A DNA stretch of 64,000 nt. It comes from Geobacter sp. DSM 9736. GTDB lineage: Bacteria > Desulfobacterota > Desulfuromonadia > Geobacterales > Geobacteraceae. The notes under the pieces were generated by a model. The model worked only from the letters and a program-made list of their open reading frames with translations. It was not told the origin of the DNA and did no database searches. The DNA lies in NCBI RefSeq assembly GCF_900187405.1, contig NZ_LT896716.1, positions 1,488,001 through 1,552,000 on the forward strand, read 5' to 3'. Below are positions 63,287 through 64,000 of this stretch, in pieces. The position numbers and the translations under genes were made by a program. Each line of letters opens with the position of its first letter. Position 1 is the stretch's first letter.

Positions 63287-64000
63287 CTACCCCTGTGCCT
63301 GGACAGCGGTAATCGCCGCCACGTTGACGATGTCATCCACCGAACAACCGCGGGAGAGGTCATTCACGGGCTTTGCAAGCCCCTGAATAACCGGACCGAT
63401 CGCCTCCGCCCCGGCCACACGCTCAACAAGCTTGTATGAAATGTTCCCGGCATCAAGATCGGGGAAAATGAGTACATTTGCTTTTCCGGCAACGGGGCTT
63501 CCCGGAGCCTTCTTCTCCCCGACCTTCGGAAGCAGCGCCGCATCGGCCTGCAGTTCGCCGTCGATCTGCAACGAAGGATCGATTCCCTTGGCGATATCCA
63601 TCGCCTTCAGCACCTTGTCAACGTCGCTGTGGCTCGCGCTTCCCTTGGTGGAAAAAGAGAGCATTGCAACACGCGCCGGCACATCGAGGAAGGAGCTGCA
63701 ATTGCGGGCTGTGGCAACGGCGATTTCCGCCAGCGCCTGAGCATCGGGATTGGGGTTGACTGCACAGTCGGCGAAGAGAACGACACCATTCTCCCCGAAT
63801 GTAGGGGTCTTCGTAATCATGAGGAAGAACGACGATACGGTCTTTATGCCCGGAGCGGTGCCGACAGTCTGGAAGGCAGCCTTGAGGACATTGCCGGTTG
63901 TGCTGGTGGCTCCCGCCACCTCCCCGCCTGCATCCCCGAGACGAACCATCATGCCTGCATAATAGAGGTTGTCCTTGGCCGTCAGGAGCTGCTTTGCTTC
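63287..64000 (-). CDS. pta: Phosphate acetyltransferase (N-terminal part outside window)
   Basis: The reading frame is open to the right edge. The visible 237 residues are the C-terminal two thirds of a Pta/phosphate acetyl-butyryl transferase domain ([89 protein letters not shown]). Families of this type are about 330 aa long. It interconverts acetyl-CoA and acetyl phosphate, a core step of acetate metabolism in Geobacter-like organisms. It ends at the bidirectional terminator. Confidence 0.93.
   Translation of the reverse strand, partial: EAKQLLTAKDNLYYAGMMVRLGDAGGEVAGATSTTGNVLKAAFQTVGTAPGIKTVSSFFLMITKTPTFGENGVVLFADCAVNPNPDAQALAEIAVATARNCSSFLDVPARVAMLSFSTKGSASHSDVDKVLKAMDIAKGIDPSLQIDGELQADAALLPKVGEKKAPGSPVAGKANVLIFPDLDAGNISYKLVERVAGAEAIGPVIQGLAKPVNDLSRGCSVDDIVNVAAITAVQAQG

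Overview
The window reads like a chromosomal segment of a Geobacter-type bacterium (Desulfuromonadales/Geobacterales). The grounds are GC-rich coding, very large c-type cytochromes built from the Geobacter CxxxxCH...CxxCH repeat (the type described by TIGR01904), a selenocysteine formate dehydrogenase, and RpoN-dependent regulation. No rRNA, tRNA, insertion sequence or CRISPR array was seen.

Layout. Positions 1-1807 hold the 3' part of a hybrid sensor kinase. Positions 1867-6332 (minus) are an AttH-like lipoprotein, FtsX-type permease and ABC ATPase operon. Positions 6494-7356 (minus) hold a Gly/Ser-rich lipoprotein and a DUF2267 protein. Positions 7643-48678 (minus) are a giant secreted electron-transfer island. 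It has six multiheme cytochromes (942, 1908, 1425, 1256, 2000 and 1710 aa) with about 214 heme-binding motifs by hand count, plus a 4019-aa secreted beta-propeller/FN3/DUF2341/LamG protein. Two 19-codon peptide genes were found that are too short for routine gene calling, one behind each of two cytochrome transcription units. They encode MKKKYVTPKVVGAAVVHPC and MKRKYSRPKVTESTSLHPC. Each has a strong ribosome binding site and a downstream stem-loop. They share 10 of 19 residues and end in His-Pro-Cys, and their Y-x-x-P-x-V core resembles RiPP leader recognition motifs. This is the best candidate here for an undescribed system.

Positions 49055-58160 (minus) are a respiratory formate dehydrogenase and molybdenum-cofactor cluster: fdnG (Sec codon with SECIS), fdnH, an NrfD-type quinone subunit, mobA, an fdhD-mobA fusion, moaA and a MOSC protein. 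fdnG is interrupted by an apparent +1 frameshift in a G9 tract. An RpoN promoter with a distal palindrome lies between fdnG and a divergent NtrC-type regulator and Cache-domain sensor kinase (58432-61886), which probably control the operon. Positions 61847-63182 carry FliK-like and FlhB-C-terminal-like proteins. A terminator separates these from the 3' part of pta, which runs off the right edge.

How it fits together (inference): formate oxidised outside the membrane feeds the quinone pool through FdnGH-NrfD. The cytochrome island is the kind of machinery Geobacter uses to pass electrons through the periplasm and outer surface. The two HPC peptides sit next to the cytochrome class that shares the TGGF.GNH N-terminal motif.
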